From the NCBI GenBank assembly GCA_029448655.1, contig JACCLO010000028.1:86657-150656 (forward strand): 64,000 bases of DNA. The letters are read 5' to 3'. Below, piece after piece: positions 23,114 through 32,755 of the stretch. Origin of the DNA: Wolfiporia cocos (taxonomy: Eukaryota; Basidiomycota; Agaricomycetes; Polyporales; Phaeolaceae). Both the position numbers and the translations under genes were made by a program. Below the pieces are notes generated by a model. That model was not told the origin of the DNA and searched no databases. It worked only from the letters and a program-made list of their open reading frames with translations. Each line of letters begins with the position of its first letter. Positions within the stretch are counted from its first letter, which is position 1.

Positions 23114-24212
23114 TGACACAGATGGCTCTGTGGGACTCACCAAGCCAGTATCCTTGCGATGAACTAAGGCGACTTAGGTGAGGAAGAGGTTATCAGACGC
23201 TAATAGGAGGTAGGAGGTTCTTCTACGGCGTACGCCGAGAAGAATAGAACTGAAGTTAAAGGCGCTTGGCTCCTACTTATATACATGTGTACGGGAAGGG
23301 CACGTGCTACTAGCTAGCGTATGTCCTTACCGGGTTATGTGGCTTTGCCAAGTGGCGAAGCTTATCTTATCTGATGTTTAGTTACTCTATCTAGAATGGC
23401 CGTGGAAGGCCCTAATGGCCGACCCAATCGTAATAGAGGGATTATGTCTTATTGTGATACTAACGCGGGCGCAGCCCGGGTATAGGTGAAGCCGGTTGCC
23501 GGATACCTTGCGGCATAATGGCGATTGGCCGTGCTTCGTTGGATGACCAAGGCGGGACGCCGAGGTCGTTATGCCTATTGGACGGGAAGTACCGTAGCAT
23601 GTGATATGTCCGGACCGGAATGGTTACCGGGACATGTATTGGTCTTAGCCGTGAGGCGAGGACCGGTGTTTGGGCAACGCCGTGATGGCAGAAGCCCGGG
23701 ACTTGGAGAACGCCGAGTCCGTGGGATGGCCGAGAAGGCCGTGACCTATAGCGATATTGCCTTGATGCTAATATAGTGCTGTATGGTCCGTGTTGCCATT
23801 ATTATGCGAAGGCGTGGCGCGCCTGAGGTGCCATTGTGATCAAGGATCTTATGGCGGTGGGAAGCCGGGAAGGCCGACCCAATAGTACAAGGCCGCGAGG
23901 CACTGTTTGTACATGTGGACATTATTATGCGAGCGTGCCGCGCTCGGCCTATCATTATGATCTAAGATCTATGACGTGGCTGGTCTTGCTCTGACGGGCG
24001 AGACCTGTATGACGTAGCTGTAGTGTTGCTATTGGACCGGAAGGTGCCGTAGCGTTACGTAAGCTAGTCATGTGGTTGATAAGCCCAGTTAAGAGCTTGT
24101 CGTGGTGGCAATGGGAGTTAACCCGTAGATAACTGGTAGTTAGACGTATAAATCCCAGGTAAATTGCTATAATCGTAGGAAAAATGCTGTAAGCCCCAGA
24201 TAAATCTGTGAA
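23114..24212 (-). repeat. LTR of element C (right, 5' LTR)
   Basis: Matches the left LTR. The last bases read CTGTGAAA instead of CTGTGACA, so the exact end is uncertain by a few bases. Confidence 0.88.
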
Positions 24213-26870
24213 ACCACGGAAAAATTCGAAGAAAGGACGGATCATCTGAACATAACCTAATTCAATACGGCTCAGAAGCTCACCAGGAGACAGGCAAGAT
24301 GTGACACAGATCTAACTGTGGGACTCACGCCTAATCCACAAGTGAGGGGAATAAGCAGGCAAGCAGTCAGAAGGCGCGCAGAAGAGAGGTGAAGTTCTTC
24401 TAGGGCGCGCAGCGCCTAGAAGAACAGAACTAACGACTAAAGGCGTTAAGCCCTATCTTATATACATGCTTATACTTGATTACGTAAGTAAGGGAATGGT
24501 CCTACCCTAAACGTGTTAGTCATATGCTTGCATAAGGCGATGGTGTCAGTATGGCACCATCCGTATATCATAATGATGCGATAAGGCATCATGCATAGGT
24601 ATCTATAGTGACCATGCTAGCCAGTAATGGACTTAGCCAGTAAGATACGAGGGATGGATCAGAAGATCCGCATACATGGTTACCGGGCCGGAGGCCTGGA
24701 TCATAATGACGTCATGATTGGAAATGATGATGTCATGGAATGTACTAGACCATGGGTCTAGAATAGTGATGCCATTATTGTGTAATGATGGCGTGCTATG
24801 GATTGGACTGGGCTGTAGGCCTAGGTCCAATGGTGTCATAATTGGTAATGATGACGAAGGGGTTACATCATAGTGATGTCATAGCCAGGGGCTAGACCAT
24901 ATGATGTCATGATGATATCATTATTTGTAATGATGGTATCATGGGTTAGAATAGACCATAGGTCTAGTCTTGTGACAGAGTGTCATGTAACATGTCATGC
25001 TTGATGACTAGCGTGTAAGCGCCGTGTCATAGATGCTTAGTAGCGCGTAAGCACTCTTGGGCTTAGGTAATAACTGTTAGGTTACACCGGCATGTCGGCT
25101 TGTACTGATAAGTACAGGATAACTCGTAGGTATGCGTAATAATACCGGATAAATGGCAATTAATTGCGGAAAAATGTCAGATCTGTGACAAGATGGGCAT
25201 TATATCTGTCAAGATTTAACTTCTCCATGCACCATAAACCAGGAAAAACCATGCTTACTGCAGACCCTCTGTCCAGGAGACCAGACCATGAAGAGGGGGT
25301 GGAACTCGACAATAGGAACAATATTCTGTTGAAACCGGAATTTTTTGTTAACTTTGCGCGAGAATTAGCCATCCTTGCGTTCGAGCCCCTCCATCAGTTG
25401 GTAATCCCAGATGACGAACTCCAACGAGAAATACACAAAGCATTGCTAGACAACGAGGTAACCAAGGACTACAAAGGCCTATTGGAGTCAGGACCTCACG
25501 AATTCGGCAAGTCTCTCAGAGACTGGAACTACGAGAATGGTCTACTCTTGTACCATAACAAGATCTACGTTCCCAAGGCACCAGAAGAGCTTAGAAATAA
25601 GGTCTTACAATTACACCATGACCACCCTACTGCAGGGCATATGGGGAGATGGAAGACATACAAACTCATCTCACGTAATTACTGGTGGCCAGGACTAACC
25701 AACTCGGTAAAGAAATACATACAGGAATGCGACACATGCCAGCAAATGAAGAATCGCCCGCAAAAGCCATATGGACCCCTGATACCTAACGAAGTACCAG
25801 AAGCCCCATGGGAGATAATAACCATGGATTTCATTATGTACCTACCCAAGTCGAAGATAGACAACAAGGTGTATGACGGAATCATGGTTGTAGTCAATTG
25901 CTTGACCAAGCGAGCATGCTTCTTCCCCATCTCCAGCAAATTCGGAACAAAGGATCCCGTAAGAGTCCTATACAGAAGGTTTTACCCAATACATGGGCTA
26001 CCTAAACGTATCATTTCCGATCACGGAGTGCAGTTTGCATCCAAACTATTCGGCGAATGGTGTAAACTGCTAGGGATAGAACATGCCATGACTATGTCTT
26101 ATAACCCAACTGAAGATGGACAGATGTAAAGATTTAATCAGAAACTTGAACAATACCTCAGATGCTATGTAAACTCGTATTGCAAAGACAATTGGTCTCA
26201 ATTCCTGCCTACGGCGGAATTTGCATACAACAACGCAGCGTCAGAGACTACCAAGATGTCACCATTCTACGTCGAGTTGGGAAGGCACCCAAAGGCTGGG
26301 CCAGCAGATTTAGCTATTCAGGCAAAAGCAGACCTTAATGAAATTGCAACCGATCGTTGGAACGCTCAGGAGCAAGCCAAAGCCGCAATGCAGTTAGCAG
26401 CTGACAGTATGAAGTGGTATTACAATCAATCGATCCAGAAAGTACCCTTCAAGGTTGGAGACAAGGTTATGATAGACGTAAGGGATTACCAAACATCCGA
26501 AAGAAGTTTGGCCCCCAGGTACATCGGCCCGTTCAAAATAGTCGAACAACTGTCACCCGTGACTTTCAGACTACACATGGATGGCCAATACCGAGCCTAT
26601 CACCCGGTCTTCCATGCGTCAAAGCTAACACCATATACCGGCAAGGAAGAAGCTCCAGAACCAGATAAGTCAGGAGAATACGAAGTGGAGCAAATACTCA
26701 ACCACAGATTCACACCCTCAGGAAAACTACAATTCCTGGTGCGATGGTTAGGGTACTCCATGGGAGAAGACACATGGGAATATGAAGATGACTTCGTCAA
26801 CACTAAGGAGTTGGTAGACGAATACAAGGCAGAACATGCCCTTAACGCACATACCGCTCCGCGAAGATGA
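24213..26870 (+). pseudogene. rest of RNase H, integrase and chromodomain (element B)
   Basis: RNase H resumes (RTDHLNIT, stop, AQKLTRRQAR), is broken by the solo LTR, and continues WALYLSRFNF. Integrase has the HHCC finger (HHDHPTAGHMGRW, CDTCQQMK), then ITMDFIMYLP, ISDHGVQFASK and a stop (TAA at 26127-26129) at the place of the catalytic Glu. The C-terminal fold (RYIGPFKIVEQLSPVTFRL) and chromodomain (YEVEQILNHRF, FLVRWLGY) follow, ending at a TGA at 26868-26870. The frame is the same from 25196 to 27602 apart from these stops. Confidence 0.9.
24302..25190 (-). repeat. solo LTR in RNase H of element B
   Basis: Begins TGACACAGATC and ends ATCTGTGACA, with the exact duplication AGATG at 24297-24301 and 25191-25195. 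Removing it restores QARWALYL. Its complement resembles the LTR at 27967-28839, so both belong to one family. Confidence 0.95.
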
Positions 26871-27602
26871 CACACCCACAATATTCAAGTATTCGAACCA
26901 GATGACAACCCAGACTGGAAAGTTGGGGATTGTTATCTATGGCCAGATGATTGGCCACTGCAGAGAGGTGAATTTACTCCGGAAGAATGCAAGAAAGTAC
27001 GGAAGTGGTTAGTACGGGACAAATTCGGCAACTCCGTAGAAGAAGGCACTTGCTTCAACGAATATCTCGAATTCGCAGTAGGACCCCAGGGCACATATCC
27101 AGAAAGAGGCACTGAACATGCCACCGGATTTGACATCTACTCAGCCGAAGCTACCAGGATAAACCCTCACACCACCATGCTCGTGAAAACAGACCTAAGA
27201 ATCCTATTCCCTTATGGATTCAGCGGCAAACTGGAGACACATTCTAGCATGGCGAAGAAGGGCATACAGGTACAAGGCAGAGTCATAGACTGGGATTACT
27301 GTGGAGAAGTGATAGTCATGCTCTACAACTTCACCGGATATCCATACATGGTTAACCATAGGGACAAGATAGCACAATTACTTCTGCAACCTGTCCCTCA
27401 ACCAGAAATCCACCATAGTACAACCTACATGTACAATCAACAATACTTGAAGGACACAGCTCGTGGTGACAAAGGCTTTGGTCATACTGGTAGACACTTG
27501 GGAGAAGTCAAAATACTCCCTCATGACTATGAGGATTGGGACCGCCTGATGGAGCCCTCAGCGAGCAAGTGGCAAGATGTCGAACCACCGATCACCGAGT
27601 AA
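26871..27602 (+). CDS. dUTPase domain downstream of the chromodomain (element B)
   Basis: In frame with the chromodomain but after one TGA. A linker rich in acidic and Trp residues (DWKVGDCYLWPDDWPL) leads to motif 1 GTEHATGFDIYSAEA, motif 2 GFSGKLETHSSMAKKG, motif 3 GRVIDWDYCGEVIVMLYN, motif 4 RDKIAQLLL and motif 5 ARGDKGFGHTG. Motif 2 has lost the usual PRSG core (THSS here), so activity is doubtful, while the Asp and Tyr of motif 3 remain. The position after the chromodomain differs from element A, where the dUTPase lies between protease and RT. It ends at the purine tract. Confidence 0.87.
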   Translation, partial: HTHNIQVFEPDDNPDWKVGDCYLWPDDWPLQRGEFTPEECKKVRKWLVRDKFGNSVEEGTCFNEYLEFAVGPQGTYPERGTEHATGFDIYSAEATRINPHTTMLVKTDLRILFPYGFSGKLETHSSMAKKGIQVQGRVIDWDYCGEVIVMLYNFTGYPYMVNHRDKIAQLLLQPVPQPEIHHSTTYMYNQQYLKDTARGDKGFGHTGRHLGEVKILPHDYEDWDRLMEPSASKWQDVEPPITE

Positions 27603-27622
27603 CCTTTGCAGGGACCGCAAAT

Positions 27623-27638
27623 CTTGAAGAGGGGGTAA
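27623..27638 (+). other. polypurine tract of element B
   Basis: CTTGAAGAGGGGGTAA directly abuts the LTR start TGTCACAAATTTTC. It differs by one base from the tract of the TRIMs. Confidence 0.8.
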
Positions 27639-27966
27639 TGTCACAAATTTTCCTATATTTTTCCCTATTTTTCCTAGACTTGTAGTCCAGTTTGTAGCAT
27701 AGTTAGCGTAGCACGGATACTTGTAGATCACGTGACCCAGTAGAACTAGATGCCGACGGAACCTTCTAGCAGGTTCCATCCCATTCCACAGATATCACAT
27801 GTTAATGCTCATATGTGTGACCGCTGACTCATTACACTTGTAGAGTCACCTGCCATCTGACTCATTCATAGTCATAGCGCATACGTTATCACTTACGGTC
27901 ACATGCAACCTGACTCATACCATAGTACCGTAGGTCCTAGTAGTATTAGGGGTCTTGTATTGCATG

Positions 27967-28839
27967 TGTCACAGTATTATCTAAACGCCCTATTTTTCCG
28001 CTATCCGTAGCCATTTATCCGGTATTTATACGCATAACTACGAGTTATCCAGTACTTATCCCATACGGCTATAACCTTACGGTTATTATTGCCCTTACGG
28101 CTTCTCAACGTACGCTTATGCGCTACTAAGCTAGAATGACACAGCGCTTACACGCTAGTCATGCCCCATGACACGTCCGGCTTGCAACCGTACCACGTCA
28201 TAACCTACGTCATGGACTAGACCTACGGTCTTGTCCAGACTATGATATCATCATGATGTCACCACCATCATATGTCTAGGTCCCGACCTATGTATAGACA
28301 CATGGCACCATACTGGCATCATACCCTCGTCATCAGTCTAGCCCTCGGGCTTACGACCAATGGCACTAATGGCTCGGCGCTCCGCCTTAGTCATTCCCCG
28401 GGATACAGCCTATGGCAGTTACCCCTCAAGACTCGGCCTTCGGCCTTGTCGTCATACTGGTCTCAACCGCCCCCATGTGAATGTCTACAGGTAATATGAT
28501 AGGTTCGCCATTACCGGCTTACCACGGTCTATTTCTAGCACAATCACACATCTATGCCTTATGCCGATACCGTACCAGTATCACATGCTAACCCTTCTAT
28601 TCGTAGATGGATCTTCCTTCCGTTGATGGTTACTCAGCCACAACGCCATACTAGGTACATACTGTATAGTAGTACCAAACATGTATATAAGATAGGGACT
28701 AAGCGTCCTATACGTCTTAGTTCTATTCTTCTAGGCTATGCGCCTAAGAATCCTCTCACTTAGCTGCACTAGAATAGTCTACCTTACCTCCCTCCCCACT
28801 GGAGGATAAGTGGTGAGTCCCACAGACTGTTCTGTGTCA
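27967..28839 (+). repeat. solo LTR nested in the 3' LTR of element B
   Basis: Begins TGTCACAGTATT and ends TTCTGTGTCA, with the exact duplication GCATG at 27962-27966 and 28840-28844. It inserted immediately upstream of the host LTR's TATA box. Confidence 0.95.
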
Positions 28840-28862
28840 GCATGTATATATACTGGAACAGT

Positions 28863-28880
28863 CTGAGCGTTACAACTCAG
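28863..28880 (+). promoter_or_regulatory. LTR promoter hairpin of element B
   Basis: Stem CTGAG/CTCAG with a loop containing GTTACA, just after TATATATA. A member of the covarying hairpin series. Confidence 0.6.
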
Positions 28881-29026
28881 TTCTGTTCTCCTCGATATTG
28901 AGCTACTGCCTAACAAGCAACCTCATCGCTCATACACTTTTACTTGCTATCTCTTCTTGTGTGTGTATACCTCTAAGCCGCCCTCAAGAAACACTATTAG
29001 TGAGTATTAGGTTTGGGTTTGTGTCA

Positions 29027-29471
29027 CCGTGATCCGTGATCGGGATTGGGTTGCCAGCCAATAGCAGTAAAGCCTGTTGGCTATACTTAGCTATGGTGCC
29101 ATAGTTGCATGAGCATGGTGTGCTCATGATGTCATAGGCAGTGTGCCTTGATGATGTAGTGGTCTAGCTAGACTGGCTAGACTGGGTGACGTAGTGGTGA
29201 CGTGTCTGTCATGGTGACATATGTCGTGACTTGCTTCTGGTGTTATCCATGTGGATTGATAGGCCGCGTGGTTGATAGAAGAGCTTGACTAATAGTCTAT
29301 GACTAGCGTGTCGCATGTGTCGTATCAGCTTAATAGTGTGTAAGTACCTTGTGTAAGTGATAAGGGTTGGCAATGGGATAAGTCCCTGATAACTGATAGG
29401 TAGACGTATAAATCCTAGAATAATTGCTATAAATAGCAGAAAAATGGCCATGTCCTGTAAATACTGTGACA
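29027..29471 (-). repeat. truncated LTR related to element C
   Basis: The end (AGACGTATAAATCC ... ACTGTGACA) matches the end of element C LTRs and of the LTR at 24302. The left start is not the usual TGACACAG, so it is truncated or mutated where it meets element B's LTR. Confidence 0.65.
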
Positions 29472-29516
29472 TGGCACAGACTAGTCAGTCTTAATGATGC
29501 AGCAAGTGTCACAGAT

Positions 29517-29946
29517 TTTGGGTCCCCTTCAGTAATCAAACCAAGGCACTAGTGGTACTGAAGTCACATGATGGTTTGGCCCTCATCAGGTAGTATAGCG
29601 GTATAACATCTAGCATAGCGTGGCACCCTAGAGGCACATGACTTGCTTACATATACAGAGGCTGTGTAGATAGTGCATGGACCCTTACGTTAGGGTAGGC
29701 CCTAAGGCCCACCTGCGCTCATCCTCATGTATATATAGTATGTCGTCTGAGGCTTACACCTCAGACTTGTCAATCTCGTTGTTGGGGGCGTTTCCCCTCT
29801 TAGCTGGCATTCTTAGTCTTGCTGGTCTTGTGTGCCCACCTCGCCTCGCTATGGCCCCAAGGCCCCTTAGCAACTAGGTGTTGTACTCTACCTATTCGGT
29901 ATTGGGGGTATATTAGATGGTAGTGAGCCTATGCCACTTTGTGACA
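29517..29946 (+). repeat. solo LTR
   Basis: Begins TGTCACAGATTTTGG after GCAAG and ends near CTTTGTGACA. It has TATA-like GTATATATAG and the hairpin at 29745-29766. The right flank ACAAG resembles the left GCAAG, so the last bases may carry a small deletion. Confidence 0.75.
29745..29766 (+). promoter_or_regulatory. LTR promoter hairpin
   Basis: Perfect 8-bp stem GTCTGAGG/CCTCAGAC with loop CTTACA, just downstream of a TATA-like run. Confidence 0.7.
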
Positions 29947-30080
29947 AGCTCCTTGTAATCCTTAGTGACCTTGTTGTCTAGCAATGCTTTACAAATCTCT
30001 CGGAGTATCGGTTCATCCAATTCTGGCACCACATGGGAGGTATCAAGAGCCATTGCCATGAACTCTCGCTCGAAAAATTC
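29947..30080 (-). pseudogene. fragment of a gypsy pol (RNase H-integrase linker)
   Basis: The minus strand reads FSRELMAMALDTSHVVPELD and then REICKALLDNKVTKDYKEL, closely like the linker of element B (FARELAILAF, REIHKALLDNEVTKDYKGL). It is a short relic of a second B-like element in the opposite orientation, bounded by LTRs on both sides. Confidence 0.75.
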
Positions 30081-30311
30081 TGTCACAAATCTAGGTCACG
30101 CTAGATACTAGGACGTTATGGAGCAGTAACTAGGGTATATTCCCCCTAAGGTGGTGACCTGAATACAATAGGCACCAAGCATGGGAATATGAACTGCAGA
30201 TATAGCCGGACCCTTGATAACAGCCAAGCTGTTATCATAGCCCTTTTGGGGGAGTGGCTATATTGCCACTCATGAGCACATTGCATTGGGTCCATGGTGC
30301 GTCTTGTGATA
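30081..30311 (+). repeat. solo LTR of a TRIM-like family
   Basis: Begins TGTCACAAATCTAGG and ends GCGTCTTGTGATA. It shares with the TRIM repeats the blocks GGGAATATGAACTGCAG and GGGGGAGTGGCTAT, and a perfect hairpin GATAACAGC/GCTGTTATC. It lies opposite to the TRIM copies. No clean duplication is seen. Confidence 0.8.
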
Positions 30312-30639
30312 TCAGTCCTGCACTTCCATAATTGACATCCAATGTGCTGCTTGACATGCTCACCACACTTGGCATGCCAAACCAGTACTCACACCTGATT
30401 GGCTAGTGTACATCATCAGGTGATAAGTTAGTTGTAGTAATTGGCACAAGATTGACAACAGAAAGTGTGCCCAGCGTCTGCAGACAATTCTCCTTCAGTG
30501 ATGGGGGTAGCAGAACAGTGTTGAACTTTGGCACCTTGAGCTTCTCCATTCCCACACCTGGCCTGTGTCAACCATTGCATCTCTGGGGATTTGCATACTC
30601 AGCCTCACTCTCATTCTCATACACATTCAATGAGGGCTT
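30312..30639. other. no recognised gene
   Basis: Only short frames and no known domain. Old host or transposon sequence in which the next LTR inserted. Confidence 0.4.
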
Positions 30640-30905
30640 GTGTGTGTCACAGATTCTGAAAAGAGGTACCCCCCCCCTGTCTCAAACCCACGTTCTTGGG
30701 TAGTACCCCATCATGTGTCTTTGTATGGACTTAGCAGTGTAGCGTAATGGTACAGGTCGCCCCACCCATAGATGGTCACATGGTCAGTAGCTTAGATACT
30801 ACAGCACATGACTTAGGTAGCACTCAGCAATACGCACAGACCCTGCCTTTAGGGTGGGTCTCTAGTATACAGTGACAGTGTTCCTCATGTACTTAAGCTG
30901 TGACA

Positions 30906-30927
30906 CTCTGGGGCTTACTCCCCAGAG
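30906..30927 (+). promoter_or_regulatory. LTR promoter hairpin, insertion target
   Basis: Stem CTCTGGGG/CCCCAGAG with loop CTTACT. The last five bases (CAGAG) are the target duplication of the nested LTR. Confidence 0.7.
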
Positions 30928-31482
30928 TGTCACAGATATATTACTGTTGAATTCACCCTCACTATAGCTTTATGAGCACTGCTGTACATGCATGTGCCCC
31001 TCTACACTATGGTATTCCTCTCCCCTTCGTCCTGTAGTTACTGTAACAACCCTGCACCACTCGTCGATCAGCGCCCTTAGGGTAGGCGCACGTGCCTCTA
31101 CCCATAACATGGTCACACTTTCATTACATACTCATGACTAGTTACTGTTATGCCTGACCTCATAGTTACTGCGCACAGATCAGCACTTCAGGGTAGACAC
31201 ACTAGCGTACACGCAGATGTATATAAAGTATGACAAATGAGGCCTTATGCCTCATTCTTAGGATTTTCGGCAATTGGGCCTAACCAGCCCCTTTCATTCT
31301 CTATGGCTATGGGCCACTCTGCTGTGCTGCTCATCTGACTTGACTGGACAAATGCCACAACCCCTAGCTGTCATCCCTCTAACTGAGCACCCAGAGTCAA
31401 CGACAATACTAGGACACGCCAGCAGGCATATACGAGATCCCCAGCAGGGCCAGTCCCACAGACACAGGGTATGTCTGTGTCA
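30928..31482 (+). repeat. nested solo LTR, 555 bp (family F)
   Basis: Begins TGTCACAGATATATT and ends TGTCTGTGTCA, with the exact duplication CAGAG at 30923-30927 and 31483-31487. It has TATA-like GTATATAAAG and its own hairpin at 31236-31256. Its length matches 34961-35516 and 39997-40552. Confidence 0.95.
31236..31256 (+). promoter_or_regulatory. LTR promoter hairpin
   Basis: Stem AATGAGGC/GCCTCATT with loop CTTAT, about 15 nt after TATATAAA. Confidence 0.7.
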
Positions 31483-31612
31483 CAGAGCTGTTATTCTCGA
31501 TGATGAGGCTTGTCCTCTCTTTACTCCAAGTCTTATGCATGCTAGTCCAAGGGTTCTGCTCTATGTGACAACTCTAGATGACGGTACACCCTTGGCATTT
31601 TGTGTCAGTGTG

Positions 31613-31974
31613 AGCTCACACATGAGAGGGTCTGGCTCATAACTTGAGGTTAATGTCCCAGCGAGTTTGCATGGCATTTATAAACTCTGCTGTGGCTGGT
31701 GCACTGATGCTGTGGATGGGTGCTTAGTGCACACCACACCATGCACAAGTTAACTACTAGAGGGGCAATGCAGGTATGCGCACAAGCTTTAGTCTTATTA
31801 CTAGCATATATACTTGTAACCAATTGTATTTATGGATTGTGTTTGGCAGCAACCTCGCACATTAGTCACTGGCATAGTGTGGTGGCTAACATGAGCTTCT
31901 ATGTCCTCTACCCACTCTATTGTGGAGCACACAACTTGGAGTGCACATCAGATGAAACATGGCTCTGCAATTGT
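31613..31974. other. no recognised gene
   Basis: Host sequence left of the LTR at 31980. Short plus-strand frames only. It may be the continuation of the sequence right of 32587, which leads into the MULE relic. Confidence 0.4.
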
Positions 31975-31979
31975 CCTCT

Positions 31980-32582
31980 TGTCACCAGAAACTCCACCCC
32001 TAGGATATACGCTAATGCTAGGCTAGCGCTAGGGAGATGCACATGCATAGGTAGATAAGCATTCACTTATCTTATCTCAATATGGTCACATGTCATCACT
32101 GAGTAGTTACAGCATTACCTAGTCATGTGAGACACAGTCACAGTATGCACAGGCCACGCCATTAGGTCAGGCCTTGTAGCTACAGTACGTAGCATCTCCA
32201 TGTATATAAGTAGGTAGAATCTGAGGATTACTCCTCAGTTCTACTCTTCTCGGCCTAGGGGGCATGTCCCCTGGGAACCTCTCAACCCTCTGCTGCATGT
32301 GCGTGTGAGCCAGCGGACTGCTCTGCAACAAGCCTGCTGCATCCTACTTGGACATGGGGGTCTCTATTTATTGCATCTCCTAGTTTTGTCTTTAGCCTGC
32401 TAGTCTGGGGGCATACCGGTACACTCATGGGTCAGTACCTCGGGCTTCATGGCAGGTCGTCTCAATAGACAAGCCATCCTGTTCTCCCCTACAAGGATGG
32501 GTAGCCTTTAGGCCTAGGTTAGAAGGTATAGAGGCATCCCCACTAGCATGGGTAGCATGGTCACAAGTATGTTCCCGTGTCA
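31980..32582 (+). repeat. solo LTR, 603 bp
   Basis: Begins TGTCACCAGAAAC and ends TTCCCGTGTCA, with the exact duplication CCTCT at 31975-31979 and 32583-32587. It contains TATA-like GTATATAAG and the hairpin at 32221-32238. Confidence 0.93.
32221..32238 (+). promoter_or_regulatory. LTR promoter hairpin
   Basis: Stem CTGAGG/CCTCAG with loop ATTACT, downstream of GTATATAAG. Confidence 0.65.
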
Positions 32583-32755
32583 CCTCTGCTGCTCAATAAT
32601 CTCGGCTGCCTGGTGCAACTTGTGTATAGCATATTCTATGTCTGTTTGGTCTTGATTGTCAGGCTAGGATGTGAAGGTGAGTATATCTCTATTTTACTTG
32701 TTATATACATACTGCAAACCCACTGCCGCTGCCAGCTCATGTGCGCAGCAATCCA

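Larger units (their letters stand above)
18157..24212 (-). mobile_element. large non-autonomous LTR element (LARD-like, element C) in RNase H of B
   Basis: Two LTRs of about 1097 bp flank 3.86 kb without any retrotransposon protein. On the minus strand the LTR starts TGTCACAGATTTATC and is preceded by the purine tract CTAAAGCGGGGGTAA. The host gap joins RNase H residues ALEEWQHYLEGHP to KFE.RTDH. The duplication is imperfect (ACCCG at left, ACCACGG at right). The LTR copies differ by scattered single-base changes and indels. It must have used proteins from another element. Confidence 0.9.
15844..29026 (+). mobile_element. old gypsy chromovirus with C-terminal dUTPase (element B), nested with insertions
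   Basis: In plus-strand order: a gag remnant, protease, RT, RNase H, integrase, chromodomain, dUTPase, purine tract and 3' LTR. RNase H is split by element C (18157-24212) and a solo LTR (24302-25190). The 3' LTR is split by a further solo LTR. No 5' LTR matching the 3' LTR is visible to the left, where TRIM copy 2 begins, so the 5' end is lost or rearranged. Several in-frame stops and shifts make it inactive. Confidence 0.9.
27639..29026 (+). repeat. 3' LTR of element B, split by a solo LTR
   Basis: Starts TGTCACAAATTTTCC after the purine tract and ends GGGTTTGTGTCA. Without the nested LTR it is about 510 bp. The TATA run (TATATATACTGG) begins exactly where the nested LTR ends, followed by the hairpin at 28863-28880. 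Confidence 0.85.
30645..31607 (+). repeat. solo LTR (about 403 bp) hosting another LTR
   Basis: Begins TGTCACAGATTCTG and ends TTTTGTGTCA, with the duplication GTGTG at 30640-30644 and 31608-31612. It is split right after its promoter hairpin by the LTR at 30928-31482. Confidence 0.93.
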
